DNA from: Clostridium sp. OF03-18AA
GTDB taxonomy: Bacteria; Bacillota; Clostridia; Lachnospirales; Lachnospiraceae
Length of the DNA: 64,000 bases
Direction of reading: 5' to 3'
Assembly (NCBI RefSeq): GCF_003478035.1
Contig: NZ_QUEP01000005.1
Location: 1 to 64,000, forward strand
A model generated the notes under the pieces. That model had not been told where the DNA came from. It ran no database searches and saw only the letters and a program-made list of their open reading frames with translations. A program made the translations under genes and the position numbers. Shown here one piece after another: positions 27,715 through 36,697 of this stretch (within the stretch, counting starts at the first letter, position 1; the number at the start of each line of letters is the position of its first letter).

Positions 27715-28767
27715 ATGACTGGAAAATACATGGCCTATGTTGGCTCTTATTCCTATACGGGAAAGGCAAAAGGGATCACCGTATATGATGTTGATGTGGA
27801 GGCAGGAAAATTCATCTACCGCTGCGAAGTGGAAGTGGACAACTCTTCCTATCTGAAATCATCCCAGAACGGAAAAATCCTGTACTCTATCGCCGATGAG
27901 GGCGTTGTCGCGTTCCGCGTTCTTCCAAATGGAAGTCTCGCACGTTTAAACAGTGCTAAGATCAAGGGCATGCGCGGATGCCACCTTTCTACGAGCAAAG
28001 CAGATGACTATATCTTTATCTCCGGTTTCCACGATGGAAAGATCACGGTCCTTCATCTGAACGAGGACGGATCGGTCGGAGATATCGCCGACGGTGTCTT
28101 CCACAAGGGACTTGGCTCCGTCGCTGAGCGAAGCTTCCGTCCGCATGTGAGCTGCAGCCGCCTGACTCCGGACGAGCGCTTCTTAATGGTCGCAGACCTC
28201 GGGATCGACCAGATCAAAGTTTACCGTTTTGACCATAAGGACGGAAAGATCGCTCTCGTGGACACGATCCGCTGTGAGCTCGAATCCGCCCCGAAATATT
28301 TCATGTTCAGCTCCGACGGCCGTTTCTTCTATGTCCTGTATGAGATGAAAAATGTGATCGAGGTTTATTCCTATAAAGAAGGCGAACGTGTTCCGATCGT
28401 CGAGAAGATCCAGACGATCTCATCCACAGGAAGCAAACCGAACCAGCTGACCGCTGCCTGTGCGATGCATTTCTCCCCGGATGAGAAACATGTATTCTGC
28501 AGCAATGCCGGCGACAATACGGTGTCCATGTACGACCGCGATGATGAGACCGGAATGCTGACCCTGCGCTTCTGTCTTCCGATCAGCGGGGATTATCCGA
28601 AGGATATCGCGATCTTCCCGGGCGGAGAACATCTCGCTTCTATCAACCACGAGGGAAGTATTTCCTTCTTTAAGATCGACTATGAAAAAGGTCTTCTTGT
28701 CATGAGCGACCGCAGCATCAAGGTCAATGAGCCGAACTGCTGTGAAATTGTAAAGATTGGAGATTAA
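27715..28767 (+). CDS. Lactonase-family seven-bladed beta-propeller protein
   Basis: A 350-residue protein of the YbhE/Pgl family, whose best-known member is 6-phosphogluconolactonase of the propeller type. Repeated blade motifs are visible (GYVGSYSYTGKAKGI-like N-terminus, then SRLTPDERFLMVADLG, HFSPDEKHVFCSN and SGDYPKDIAIFPGGEHL). No signal peptide is seen, so it is cytosolic. The start at 27715 follows AAGGGG; 13 codons upstream in frame are excluded. It ends 6 bp before aroC. The true substrate is uncertain because many family members are not pentose-pathway enzymes. Confidence 0.87.
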   Translation: MTGKYMAYVGSYSYTGKAKGITVYDVDVEAGKFIYRCEVEVDNSSYLKSSQNGKILYSIADEGVVAFRVLPNGSLARLNSAKIKGMRGCHLSTSKADDYIFISGFHDGKITVLHLNEDGSVGDIADGVFHKGLGSVAERSFRPHVSCSRLTPDERFLMVADLGIDQIKVYRFDHKDGKIALVDTIRCELESAPKYFMFSSDGRFFYVLYEMKNVIEVYSYKEGERVPIVEKIQTISSTGSKPNQLTAACAMHFSPDEKHVFCSNAGDNTVSMYDRDDETGMLTLRFCLPISGDYPKDIAIFPGGEHLASINHEGSISFFKIDYEKGLLVMSDRSIKVNEPNCCEIVKIGD

Positions 28768-28773
28768 AATAAC

Positions 28774-29904
28774 ATGGCAGCAGGTTCTACCATCGGCACA
28801 ATATTTAAAGTAACAACCTGGGGAGAATCCCACGGAAAAGCCATCGGCGTTGTCGTTGACGGCTGCCCGGCGGGACTTCCTTTAGAGGAATCCGATATCC
28901 AGAAACTTTTAGACCGAAGGAAACCGGGACAGAGCCGCTTTACGACCCAGCGAAAAGAGGGAGATGAGGTCGAGATCCTCTCCGGCGTTTTCGAGGGAAA
29001 GACAACCGGAACCCCGATCTCCATGATCGTGCGGAACACAGACCAGCGTTCCAAAGACTACTCCAATATCGCTTCCTGTTTCCGCCCGGGACATGCCGAC
29101 TACACGTTTGAGGAAAAATACGGATTCCGCGATTACCGCGGCGGCGGACGTTCCTCCGCCCGTGAGACGATCGGCCGTGTTGCGGCGGGTGCGATCGCTG
29201 AAAAGTTCTTAAAACAGTTAAATATCTCTGTGACTGCCTATGCGAAATCGATCGGTCCGGTTGAGGTATCCCCGGAGCGCATGGACCTTTCAGAGATCCC
29301 GAATAACCGGTTCTGTCTCCCGGATGCGGACTCCGCAAAGGAGGCGGAGCACTATCTTGACCAGAAGATCGCAGAATGTGACTCCGTCGGCGGAGTCGTT
29401 GAGTGTGTGATCTCCGGTCTTCCGGCCGGTCTCGGTGAGCCGGTCTTCGAAAAGCTGGATGCCAACCTCGCAAAAGCGATCCTCTCGATCGGTGCTGTCA
29501 AAGGTTTTGAGATCGGAGACGGATTTGCCGCGACGAAAGCGTGCGGATCGGAAAATAACGATGAATTCCGTATGGATGGAGATAAGATCGTGAAGGAGAC
29601 GAACCATGCCGGCGGCGTTCTCGGCGGCATCAGCGACGGAAGTGATGTGATCTTCCGCGCCGCATTCAAGCCGACTCCATCGATCGCAAAATCCCAGGAG
29701 ACAGTGACAAAGGACGGCGAGAATATCGATCTCGTGATCCACGGTCGTCACGACCCGGTGGTTGTTCCGAGAGCTGTTGTTGTAGTCGAATCTATGGCTG
29801 CGATCACCGCGATGGATATGCTCTTAATGTCCATGACTTCCAGACTTGACCTGATCCAGATGTTCTTCCAGGTGGAGAATGTCGATGATTCACCGGAACA
29901 GTAA
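28774..29904 (+). CDS. aroC: Chorismate synthase
   Basis: FMN-dependent enzyme of 376 residues that converts EPSP to chorismate, the branch point to aromatic amino acids. The N-terminal signature GESHGKAIGVVVDG, the central YRGGGRSSARET motif and the late RHDPVVVPRA signature are all present. It is at the normal length. Closely follows the lactonase-like gene (6-bp gap), so both are likely on one mRNA. No other shikimate gene is adjacent, which is unusual but not rare in Clostridia. Confidence 0.96.
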   Translation: MAAGSTIGTIFKVTTWGESHGKAIGVVVDGCPAGLPLEESDIQKLLDRRKPGQSRFTTQRKEGDEVEILSGVFEGKTTGTPISMIVRNTDQRSKDYSNIASCFRPGHADYTFEEKYGFRDYRGGGRSSARETIGRVAAGAIAEKFLKQLNISVTAYAKSIGPVEVSPERMDLSEIPNNRFCLPDADSAKEAEHYLDQKIAECDSVGGVVECVISGLPAGLGEPVFEKLDANLAKAILSIGAVKGFEIGDGFAATKACGSENNDEFRMDGDKIVKETNHAGGVLGGISDGSDVIFRAAFKPTPSIAKSQETVTKDGENIDLVIHGRHDPVVVPRAVVVVESMAAITAMDMLLMSMTSRLDLIQMFFQVENVDDSPEQ

Positions 29905-29981
29905 TATTGATCCGATTCCCACATGGCAGAGAGTCTGCTCTCTGTTCATGGAATAATAGTAAATAACAGGAGAAGAAAGAA

Positions 29982-30422
29982 ATGAAAATCGCAATCGCTA
30001 ACGACCACTCAGCTGTAGAGCTGAAAAACATCATCAAGGAGCACCTCGAGAGCAATGGCTACGAAGTATTAAACCTCGGAACAGACTCCACAGAGAGCTG
30101 TGATTACCCGGTATACGGTGAGAAGGTTGGCCGCGCAGTCGCTGACGGCGAAGCAGATCTCGGAATTGCCATCTGCGGAACCGGCGTCGGCATCTCTTTA
30201 GCTGCCAACAAGGTAAAAGGCATCCGCGCATGTGTCTGCAGCGAGCCGTACACCGCAAAGCTTTCCAGAATGCATAACAACTCCAACATTCTCGCGTTTG
30301 GTGCACGCGTTGTCGGAAGTGAGCTCGCAAAGATGATCGTTGACGAGTGGCTGAACGCAAGCTTTGAGGGCGGCCGCCACCAGAGACGTGTGGATATGAT
30401 CATGGATATTGAGAATAAGTAA
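29982..30422 (+). CDS. rpiB: Ribose 5-phosphate isomerase B
   Basis: A 146-residue RpiB/LacAB-family isomerase interconverting ribose 5-phosphate and ribulose 5-phosphate in the pentose phosphate pathway. The catalytic base Cys65 lies in ICGTGVGISLAANK, His9 in NDHSA, and a HNNSN motif follows. The sequence is closer to RpiB than to galactose 6-phosphate isomerase because no lac genes are near and it is a single gene. AGGAGA precedes the ATG; a strong terminator follows. Confidence 0.93.
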   Translation: MKIAIANDHSAVELKNIIKEHLESNGYEVLNLGTDSTESCDYPVYGEKVGRAVADGEADLGIAICGTGVGISLAANKVKGIRACVCSEPYTAKLSRMHNNSNILAFGARVVGSELAKMIVDEWLNASFEGGRHQRRVDMIMDIENK

Positions 30423-30430
30423 TTGACGAT

Positions 30431-30468
30431 AAAAACCCCCGAAGTGTACCAGACTTCGGGGGTTTTGT
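30431..30468. terminator. Bidirectional terminator between rpiB and the helicase gene
   Basis: AAAACCCCCGAAGT / ACTTCGGGGGTTTT is a 14-bp perfect stem with a loop of ten bases. T-tracts lie on both strands, so it serves both convergent genes. Confidence 0.9.
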
Positions 30469-30469
30469 T

Positions 30470-32152
30470 TTATCTTCTGTTCGCCTTCTCCACATGAACG
30501 CTCTTACCTTTGATCTTCACATGGTTCATCGCATCCATGACGATATCGGCCTGGTCCTTCGGTACTTCGACGAAGGTGTATTTGTCGTACATATCGATGC
30601 TGCCGACAAGACGGCCCGGGATTCCGGATTCTCCGGCGATCGCGCCTAAAATGTCTCCCGGCTTCACATTCTGGTTCTTTCCGAGGTTGATGAACAGTCT
30701 CGTCATGCCGCCTCTGGCATTCTTTCTGTCCACATATTCCTCGTCATCGCCTCTGCCGCGTCTGCGTCCGTTTCTTCCGCGGTCATTTCTGCCGCCGCGG
30801 CGGTCGAGATCATCAAGGTCGCGGAGCGGTCTTCCCTCATCCACGATATCCTCGTAGTCATCTCCCATCGCCATCTTTAAGAACGCTGCTGCGAGCTCTA
30901 AGGAAGTATAATCCTCCGCGAGCAGGCGCTTTTCGATAATATCTGTCATGCGCTCGAGGTCGCTGTCCTCACCGATATGCTGCTGCACATCGTCCAAGAT
31001 TTTCTCCGCCTTGATCGCTGTGACGTCATCTAAGGACGGGATCGGCTGCGGAACGATCTTTGTCTTACAGAATCTCTGGATGTCACGGAGTTTGTAGACT
31101 TCGCTTCCGACTGCAAGGCTGAACGCACGTCCCTCTCTTCCGGCACGTCCGGTACGCCCGATTCTGTGTACATAATACTCGTCATCCTGCGGGATATCGT
31201 AGTTGAATACCGCTTCCACGTCGTCCACGTCGATTCCTCGTGCAGCGACATCCGTTGCAACAAGAATCTCGGTCGCTCCGTTCCGGAAGCTGCTCATAAC
31301 GCGGTCTCGCTGCTCCTGCTTTAAGTCTCCGTGAAGACCTTCCGCGAAATATCCGCGTCCCTGAAGCGCCTGTACCAGCTCATCTACCTGCTTTTTCGTG
31401 TTGCAGAATGCAACAGAGAGCTTCGGGGAATAGAGGTCCAACAGACGGCACATTACTTCCACTTTGTTTCTCGGTTTTACTTCATAATAATACTGGGTTA
31501 CCTTCGGAACCGTCAGTTCCTTCTTTACGACCTGGACCATCTTCGGGTCTTTCTGGAACTTCTGGGCAATCTGGGCGATCGCGTGCGGCATCGTCGCGGA
31601 GAACATCACGGTCTGGCGCTCCTCCGGAAGTTCACCGAGGATCGTCTCCATGTCCTCAAGGAATCCCATGTTTAACATCTCATCCGCCTCATCGAGAACG
31701 ACCGTGTGGATCGCATCGGTGCGGATCGTCTTTCTTCTCATGTGGTCCATCACACGTCCCGGGGTTCCGACGATGATCTGGACTCCGCCCTTTAAGGAAC
31801 GGATCTGCTTTACGATTTCCTGTCCGCCGTATACCGGGAGGATCTTGATCCCGGACATATATTTCGCAAGACGGCGAAGTTCTTCCGCTACCTGGATCGC
31901 AAGTTCTCTTGTCGGGCAGAGGATCATTGCCTGTGTCTTTCTGTTTTCCGGATCCATCTTCATAAGAAGCGGGATTCCAAACGCTGCTGTCTTACCGGTT
32001 CCTGTCTGGGCCTGACCGATCATATCGTGGCCTTCCATCTCAACCGGGATCGCCTGGGCCTGGATCGGGGACGCTGCCTCAAATCCCATATCGGTAACTG
32101 CGCGGAGGATCCGCGGGTCTAAATTAAGTTCATCAAATCTGATTGTTTCCAT
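30470..32152 (-). CDS. DEAD-box RNA helicase with DbpA domain
   Basis: ATP-dependent RNA helicase of 560 residues in the DeaD/CshA group. Motif I is AQTGTGKT (48-55), motif II DEAD (VLDEADEM), motif III SAT, and motif VI HRIGRTGRAGREG. A helical region and an Arg/Gly-rich linker (about 440-475) precede a C-terminal DbpA-type RNA-binding domain (about 480-555). Such enzymes act in ribosome assembly, RNA decay and cold adaptation. The predicted promoter at 32388-32416 leaves a leader of about 230 nt, as seen in some cold-shock helicases. Confidence 0.94.
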   Translation of the reverse strand: METIRFDELNLDPRILRAVTDMGFEAASPIQAQAIPVEMEGHDMIGQAQTGTGKTAAFGIPLLMKMDPENRKTQAMILCPTRELAIQVAEELRRLAKYMSGIKILPVYGGQEIVKQIRSLKGGVQIIVGTPGRVMDHMRRKTIRTDAIHTVVLDEADEMLNMGFLEDMETILGELPEERQTVMFSATMPHAIAQIAQKFQKDPKMVQVVKKELTVPKVTQYYYEVKPRNKVEVMCRLLDLYSPKLSVAFCNTKKQVDELVQALQGRGYFAEGLHGDLKQEQRDRVMSSFRNGATEILVATDVAARGIDVDDVEAVFNYDIPQDDEYYVHRIGRTGRAGREGRAFSLAVGSEVYKLRDIQRFCKTKIVPQPIPSLDDVTAIKAEKILDDVQQHIGEDSDLERMTDIIEKRLLAEDYTSLELAAAFLKMAMGDDYEDIVDEGRPLRDLDDLDRRGGRNDRGRNGRRRGRGDDEEYVDRKNARGGMTRLFINLGKNQNVKPGDILGAIAGESGIPGRLVGSIDMYDKYTFVEVPKDQADIVMDAMNHVKIKGKSVHVEKANRR

Positions 32153-32203
32153 TCAATATCCTTTCTGTTTTGTCTGCATAACGATTCCATGCCTCGGATA
32201 TAT

Positions 32204-32255
32204 TCCTATATCATATGGAATTTTCCATTCAGAAAATTCCTGCCCGTGAAAAGTC
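32204..32255. repeat. Dispersed repeat family A, copy 3
   Basis: Contains the inverted repeat GGAATTTTC-N6-GAAAATTCC (32217-32240) followed by CTGCCCGTGAAAAGT, as in the other two copies. It lies within the helicase leader on the minus strand. Only the core and one flank are retained. Confidence 0.6.
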
Positions 32256-32387
32256 CCGATATTTCTTCCTTACTTTTCTATAACGATTCACCCGGATTCC
32301 CGGATTTCCATACCGGTCACAGAATTCTATATACAATGCTGACGGCTGCCTTTTGATTTCCAGCCGTGCGGGGTGCAAATGTAAAAT

Positions 32388-32416
32388 ATCTTATAACATA
32401 GAAAGAAAAAAGTCAA
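32388..32416 (-). promoter_or_regulatory. Promoter of the DEAD-box helicase gene
   Basis: Minus-strand TTGACT (32411-32416), 17-base spacer and TAAGAT (32388-32393). Between it and the ATG at 32152 lies a roughly 230-nt leader. Together with the terminator at 32443-32480 this accounts for the 32153-32610 gap. Confidence 0.6.
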
Positions 32417-32442
32417 GCAAAAGCCTGCAAGGAAACAGAAAA

Positions 32443-32480
32443 CCCCGGAAAACATGTTTTTGACGCCATGTTTTCCGGGG
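32443..32480 (-). terminator. Terminator after the MFS transporter
   Basis: Perfect 14-bp stem CCCCGGAAAACATG / CATGTTTTCCGGGG with a 10-base loop and TTTT on the minus strand. Confidence 0.8.
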
Positions 32481-32610
32481 AAACTGCCTGATTTGCAGTG
32501 TTTCGGTCATACGTGAAATAATCTGAACAACTGCCTGTATCATGTCATAAAATGATTCTTTTTATAACCGTGTATGATTCTTTCCGCTATACACGGTAAA
32601 TGAACATCCT

Positions 32611-33804
32611 CTACACCTCTTTTTTATGGTAGCACAGATATCCGAACGCCGCCGCAACGCCAACCGAGTAGATCACGAAGGTGCATGCAAACGGAAGCTT
32701 TGCATTTACAGAATAGATAAATCCGGCTGTCAGGGAACCCGCGATACTTCCCAGGGACTGGGTCGCGTTGAAGAATCCCATGACAAGGTTTTTCTGTTTC
32801 GGATCCGCCTGATTCGCCACCATGTTCTGGAGGACCGGGACGCTGACGGAGTAACCCGCATAGACAAGGATGCTGAAGAAGATGAAGATTCCGATATTCA
32901 CGGAGATCAACGTTCCGATCGCCGCCAGCGCACAGAAGGCGGTGAGGACGACCATGGACTTTTTGACATTCGTCTTTTTGATGATCCAGATGCAGAGACT
33001 CATATTTGCGATAAAGGATACGAAACCAACGCCTGCCTTGATAATTCCGTTGTAGGAGGAAGTCAGACCAAGCTGTGCCTTTAAGTAATAGTTGAAAGCC
33101 TGGTCAAAACCGGTATTTCCGAAGTTGATAAAGATATTGATCGCGAACAGGAACACAAACGCCATGCACATAAAGTTTTTGCTGTCGATGAACGCCTGGA
33201 ACGGATTTGCCTCTTTCATGAGCTGTTTTGCCGGAATATCCTTTAAATTTGCGGTACTGTCCGGCTCGCAGATCATAAAGAACGCAACTGCGACCGCGAT
33301 CAGGGTTCCCGCCTGCACCAGGAATGCCAGCCGAACGGAAGACTCGCCTAAGAAGCCGCCGATCATATAGCCGAACGCGCTGGCCACACTCTTGATCGTC
33401 GCGCTGTAAGTCAGATATTTTCCCTGGTCTTCCGGGTTTGACTTGTTTACGATGTAAGTCAGGAAGCTTACAAAGATCCCACCGGTAAAGAGTCCCGCGA
33501 ACATTCTCGCGAGGATGATCATGAGTTCCGTAGTCGCGTAGGCGAACCAGATCTGTGCCACGCCGTATCCAAGACAGCAGATCAATAAGGAAAGTCGCGA
33601 GGAAATATAGTTATTGATCTTTCCCCAGAACGGCGACAGCAGGAAATTCGTGATCAGCATGACTGCCAGCGCCACGCCAAACATATAGTCGTGGAGGTGG
33701 AGTTCCTGGATCACCGTCGGCGTTACCGGATGGGCAAAGTTCGCTGCCAGGTTGAATACGACCATGGCGGCGAAAAAGGCGAAAAATCTCATTTTGTACT
33801 TCAT
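32611..33804 (-). CDS. Major facilitator superfamily transporter
   Basis: A 397-residue MFS permease with 12 predicted helices. The cytoplasmic loop between helices 2 and 3 (SPFWGKINNYISSRL) stands in for the family motif A. Loop 6-7 is short. Proton-coupled drug efflux or nutrient transport are both possible; the sequence does not favour a named subfamily. It is monocistronic, with a TTGACA-type promoter upstream (33982-34010) and its own terminator (32443-32480). Confidence 0.88.
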   Translation of the reverse strand: MKYKMRFFAFFAAMVVFNLAANFAHPVTPTVIQELHLHDYMFGVALAVMLITNFLLSPFWGKINNYISSRLSLLICCLGYGVAQIWFAYATTELMIILARMFAGLFTGGIFVSFLTYIVNKSNPEDQGKYLTYSATIKSVASAFGYMIGGFLGESSVRLAFLVQAGTLIAVAVAFFMICEPDSTANLKDIPAKQLMKEANPFQAFIDSKNFMCMAFVFLFAINIFINFGNTGFDQAFNYYLKAQLGLTSSYNGIIKAGVGFVSFIANMSLCIWIIKKTNVKKSMVVLTAFCALAAIGTLISVNIGIFIFFSILVYAGYSVSVPVLQNMVANQADPKQKNLVMGFFNATQSLGSIAGSLTAGFIYSVNAKLPFACTFVIYSVGVAAAFGYLCYHKKEV

Positions 33805-33981
33805 AGGCGGTGTCTTCCTTTGTCTTTATTCAATTTCTGCCGGGCAGGCATTTCCAGTCGGCAACATTGCCTGCATCATGGCACACAGAGCCATATTGCA
33901 ATCCGGATGCGTTTATCCATCAAGAACTGTTCTATCTTTTCTGTATTTACTTCACTTTTTACAGAAAATTCGCATAATTCA

Positions 33982-34010
33982 AGTTTAAACGGATACAGTC
34001 GAAATGTCAA
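33982..34010 (-). promoter_or_regulatory. Promoter of the MFS transporter
   Basis: Minus-strand TTGACA (34005-34010), 17-base spacer and TAAACT (33982-33987). Leader of about 170 nt without recognised features. Confidence 0.6.
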
Positions 34011-34043
34011 GCGCAAAACATCGCGGTGACCACTGCTGTTAAA

Positions 34044-34098
34044 TAAAAAATACCTCTGAAGCAGATCTGTTTTTTCAACCAGTCTGCTTCAGAGGTAT
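34044..34098 (-). terminator. Terminator of the second two-component operon
   Basis: Perfect 16-bp stem ATACCTCTGAAGCAGA / TCTGCTTCAGAGGTAT, followed on the minus strand by six T residues. Confidence 0.9.
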
Positions 34099-34190
34099 CT
34101 TCTCACATATCATGTTTCCCATGCGTCTGAGCGGGATTTCACGGCATCTTTTCTAAAAGTTTTCTTCTGCCCATCTTCGTCTCCTGCAGA

Positions 34191-34880
34191 TCAGACTTTA
34201 AACCGGTAGCCGACTCCCCAGATCGTCTCGATATACTGCGGTTTTGCCGTATTCATCTCGATCTTTTCACGGATCTTCTTAATGTGGACTGTGACGGTCG
34301 CAATATCGCCGATGGATTCCATATCCCAGATCTTTGAGAAGAGTTCTTCCTTTGTAAATACATGGTTCGGGTTCTGGGCGAGGAACGCCAGAAGGTCGAA
34401 TTCCTTTGTCGTAAAGTTCTTCTCCTCGCCGTTTACATAGACGCGGCGGGCGGTCTTATCGATCTTTAAGCCACGGATCTCGATAATGTCGTTTGCCGGG
34501 GTTCCGCTTCCGATCAGTCTCTCGTAACGGGAAAGATGGGCTTTAACTCTCGCTACCATCTCACTCGGGCTGAACGGCTTGGTGATATAATCATCCGCGC
34601 CGAGGCCGAGACCGCGGATCTTGTCGATATCGTCTTTTTTCGCGGAGATCATGATGATCGGGGTGTTTTTTGTCTCCCTGATCTTTTTGCAGATTTCAAA
34701 TCCATCAACGCCCGGAAGCATCAGATCCAGGATAAAAAGATCAAATTCTTCCGACATGGCTCTCTTTAAGCCTGCTTCCCCATCATTTTCTATTTCAACT
34801 TCAAAGCCCGATAATTCCAGATAGTCTTTCTCGAGCTCTGCAATACTTTCCTCATCTTCCACGATCAGAATTTTGCTCAT
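34191..34880 (-). CDS. OmpR-family response regulator
   Basis: Response regulator of 229 residues. The receiver domain has the acidic pair at Asp9/Glu10 (VEDEE), the phosphorylation site Asp52 (FILDLMLPGVDG) and the conserved lysine in ITKPF. The winged-helix effector domain covers about 130-229. It lies 17 bp downstream of its kinase gene, the reverse of the more common regulator-first order and of the pair at 261-2482. Regulated genes are not evident, though the MFS transporter gene downstream is a candidate. Confidence 0.93.
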   Translation of the reverse strand: MSKILIVEDEESIAELEKDYLELSGFEVEIENDGEAGLKRAMSEEFDLFILDLMLPGVDGFEICKKIRETKNTPIIMISAKKDDIDKIRGLGLGADDYITKPFSPSEMVARVKAHLSRYERLIGSGTPANDIIEIRGLKIDKTARRVYVNGEEKNFTTKEFDLLAFLAQNPNHVFTKEELFSKIWDMESIGDIATVTVHIKKIREKIEMNTAKPQYIETIWGVGYRFKV

Positions 34881-34897
34881 ATTGTTGTTTCCTCCTA

Positions 34898-36376
34898 TTA
34901 ATCTGCTGTCGTCTTTCTCAGCACAAAATGGATCTCTGTTCCGATCCCTTCCTTGCTCGTCGCCCAGATCTTTCCGCCGTGATCCTCGATGATCTTCTTT
35001 ACGATGGAAAGTCCGATGCCGCTTCCGCCCTTGCTGGAATTTCTCGAAGAATCAGTCCGGTAGAACCTGTCAAAGATGTACGGAAGCTCCTTCTGGCCGA
35101 TCCCCTTTCCATTATCCTCGATCTCGATCTGGACAAAATCACCGACATCAAGGATCCGGATATTGATGATCCCATGCTTTTTGTCCATATATTTCAATGA
35201 ATTTCCGATGATGTTGTTGATCACACGCTTCATCTGCTCCGCGTCGGCGATCACCATCACGTCCTCATCCACAAAGTTAAAGTAGCCGAGCTCGATTCCT
35301 CTCGCTTCAAGCTCCAGGCCGACTTCCTCCACACAGTCACGGAAATAGTTTGCCACATTGATCTTTGAAAATGTGTACGGGATCTTATTTGTGTCGATCT
35401 TTGAGTAGAATGTCAGCTCATTGATCAGACGGTCCATATCATTCGCCTTATTGTAGATCGTCCGGATATATTTGTCCCGTTTCTCCGGCGAGGACGCGAC
35501 ACCTTCCATCAGTCCTTCCGCGTATCCCTTGATCGCTGTGATCGGGGTCTTTAAGTCGTGGGAGATGTTGCTGATCAGTTCCTTGCTCTCTTTGTCGTAC
35601 TGGATCTTCTCCTCCGTGGATTCCTTCAGCCGGATCCTCATCTCCTCAAAGTTCTGGCAGAGCTGCCCGATCTCATCATCATCCTCAACGTCAAGAGTAA
35701 AGTCCAGATTGCCGTCACGGATCTGTTTTGTCGCCTCCTGGAGCTTTCCGATCGGCCATAAGATCGACCGGTATACCCACGCCGTCAGCATACCTCCGGT
35801 GATAAAAAGGATCATCGCACTGCTGAGGAACATCTCCGTGATCAGGGATTTTACCTCCGGGATCACATCCACCACGTTTGTCACGAGATAGATCCCGATC
35901 CGGCATCCATCCGAAAGTTCAAATTCACGCTGTTTGATCAGGTGTTCCGTATTCTTATCCAGATAATTTCCCCACGAATCCACATCATTGATCTCCGCAT
36001 AATCCGAGATCTGGCTCTCGAGCGCCGATGCCGCTTCCTCATTTCCCGAATAGAAGAGTTTTCCATTCTTTGTCACCATCAAAAAGGAATGCTTTAATTT
36101 CATCTGGTCATTCAGCGTTGCCAGATAAGTCAGGTCCTCGAAGTCAGACGGATCATTTTTGATCTCCTCCTCGATCTCTTTCTGGATACTCTCTGTCAGA
36201 TGGCTGAACACGCGGATCGACGCGCCTGCCGAGAGATCCACCTGGCCGACTCCATATGTCTCACTGAATACCCGGTTCTGATATGTGCTGAGTCCCATGA
36301 TCGCGATATAGATCAGGATGATCGGCACCACCGTGATCGTACAAAAGGTTACCAGTAATTTTGTTCGTATTTTCAT
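34898..36376 (-). CDS. HAMP-domain sensor histidine kinase
   Basis: Sensor kinase of 492 residues. Helix 1 (about 8-29), an extracellular region (about 30-183), helix 2 (about 184-204) and a HAMP domain precede the HisKA domain with His273 in the motif NISHDLKTP. The HATPase domain has the N-box (VINNIIGNSLKY), G1 (IEDNGKGIG) and G2 (GGSGIGLSIVKKI). It is first in an HK-RR operon with the regulator 17 bp downstream. The ligand is unknown; the extracellular part shows no recognised domain. Confidence 0.93.
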   Translation of the reverse strand: MKIRTKLLVTFCTITVVPIILIYIAIMGLSTYQNRVFSETYGVGQVDLSAGASIRVFSHLTESIQKEIEEEIKNDPSDFEDLTYLATLNDQMKLKHSFLMVTKNGKLFYSGNEEAASALESQISDYAEINDVDSWGNYLDKNTEHLIKQREFELSDGCRIGIYLVTNVVDVIPEVKSLITEMFLSSAMILFITGGMLTAWVYRSILWPIGKLQEATKQIRDGNLDFTLDVEDDDEIGQLCQNFEEMRIRLKESTEEKIQYDKESKELISNISHDLKTPITAIKGYAEGLMEGVASSPEKRDKYIRTIYNKANDMDRLINELTFYSKIDTNKIPYTFSKINVANYFRDCVEEVGLELEARGIELGYFNFVDEDVMVIADAEQMKRVINNIIGNSLKYMDKKHGIINIRILDVGDFVQIEIEDNGKGIGQKELPYIFDRFYRTDSSRNSSKGGSGIGLSIVKKIIEDHGGKIWATSKEGIGTEIHFVLRKTTAD

Positions 36377-36533
36377 GAGCGTCCGCGCGCTCCCTTCTTA
36401 TTTTTCATCCGGTCTTCCGGTCATTCATCAGCTGTCAGGACTCCTGTCTGTATACAGAAAACCGACATATGATAAGTATAACACAACTCAGGGGTGGTGT
36501 TTATAAAAGTATTCTAAAATGTGGAATCTGCAC

Positions 36534-36598
36534 GTTGTTATTGCGACAGTCGCCAGAGTCTTACGCAAGTGTGGACTTTGGCTCATTGTTCGCGTAAT
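36534..36598. repeat. Dispersed repeat family C, full copy
   Basis: GTTGTTATTGCGACAGTCGCC, then TTACGCAAGTGTGGACTTTGG and CTCATTGTTCGCGTAA. It matches 23415-23476 with scattered changes and has TTACGC/GCGTAA inverted ends in its second half. It lies between divergent-to-tandem transcription units, directly beyond the metK terminator. Confidence 0.6.
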
Positions 36599-36608
36599 AT
36601 AGAAACAA

Positions 36609-36643
36609 CGGCACAGTTTCCCGAACACCCCGGGGACTGTGCC
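36609..36643 (-). terminator. Terminator after metK
   Basis: CGGCACAGT / ACTGTGCCG stem with a GC-rich inner loop, followed on the minus strand by TTGTTTCT. Confidence 0.75.
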
Positions 36644-36697
36644 GCTGCTTCCGATCATTTTCATGATATATGTCCATGATCTTTCTGTTCTTTTATC

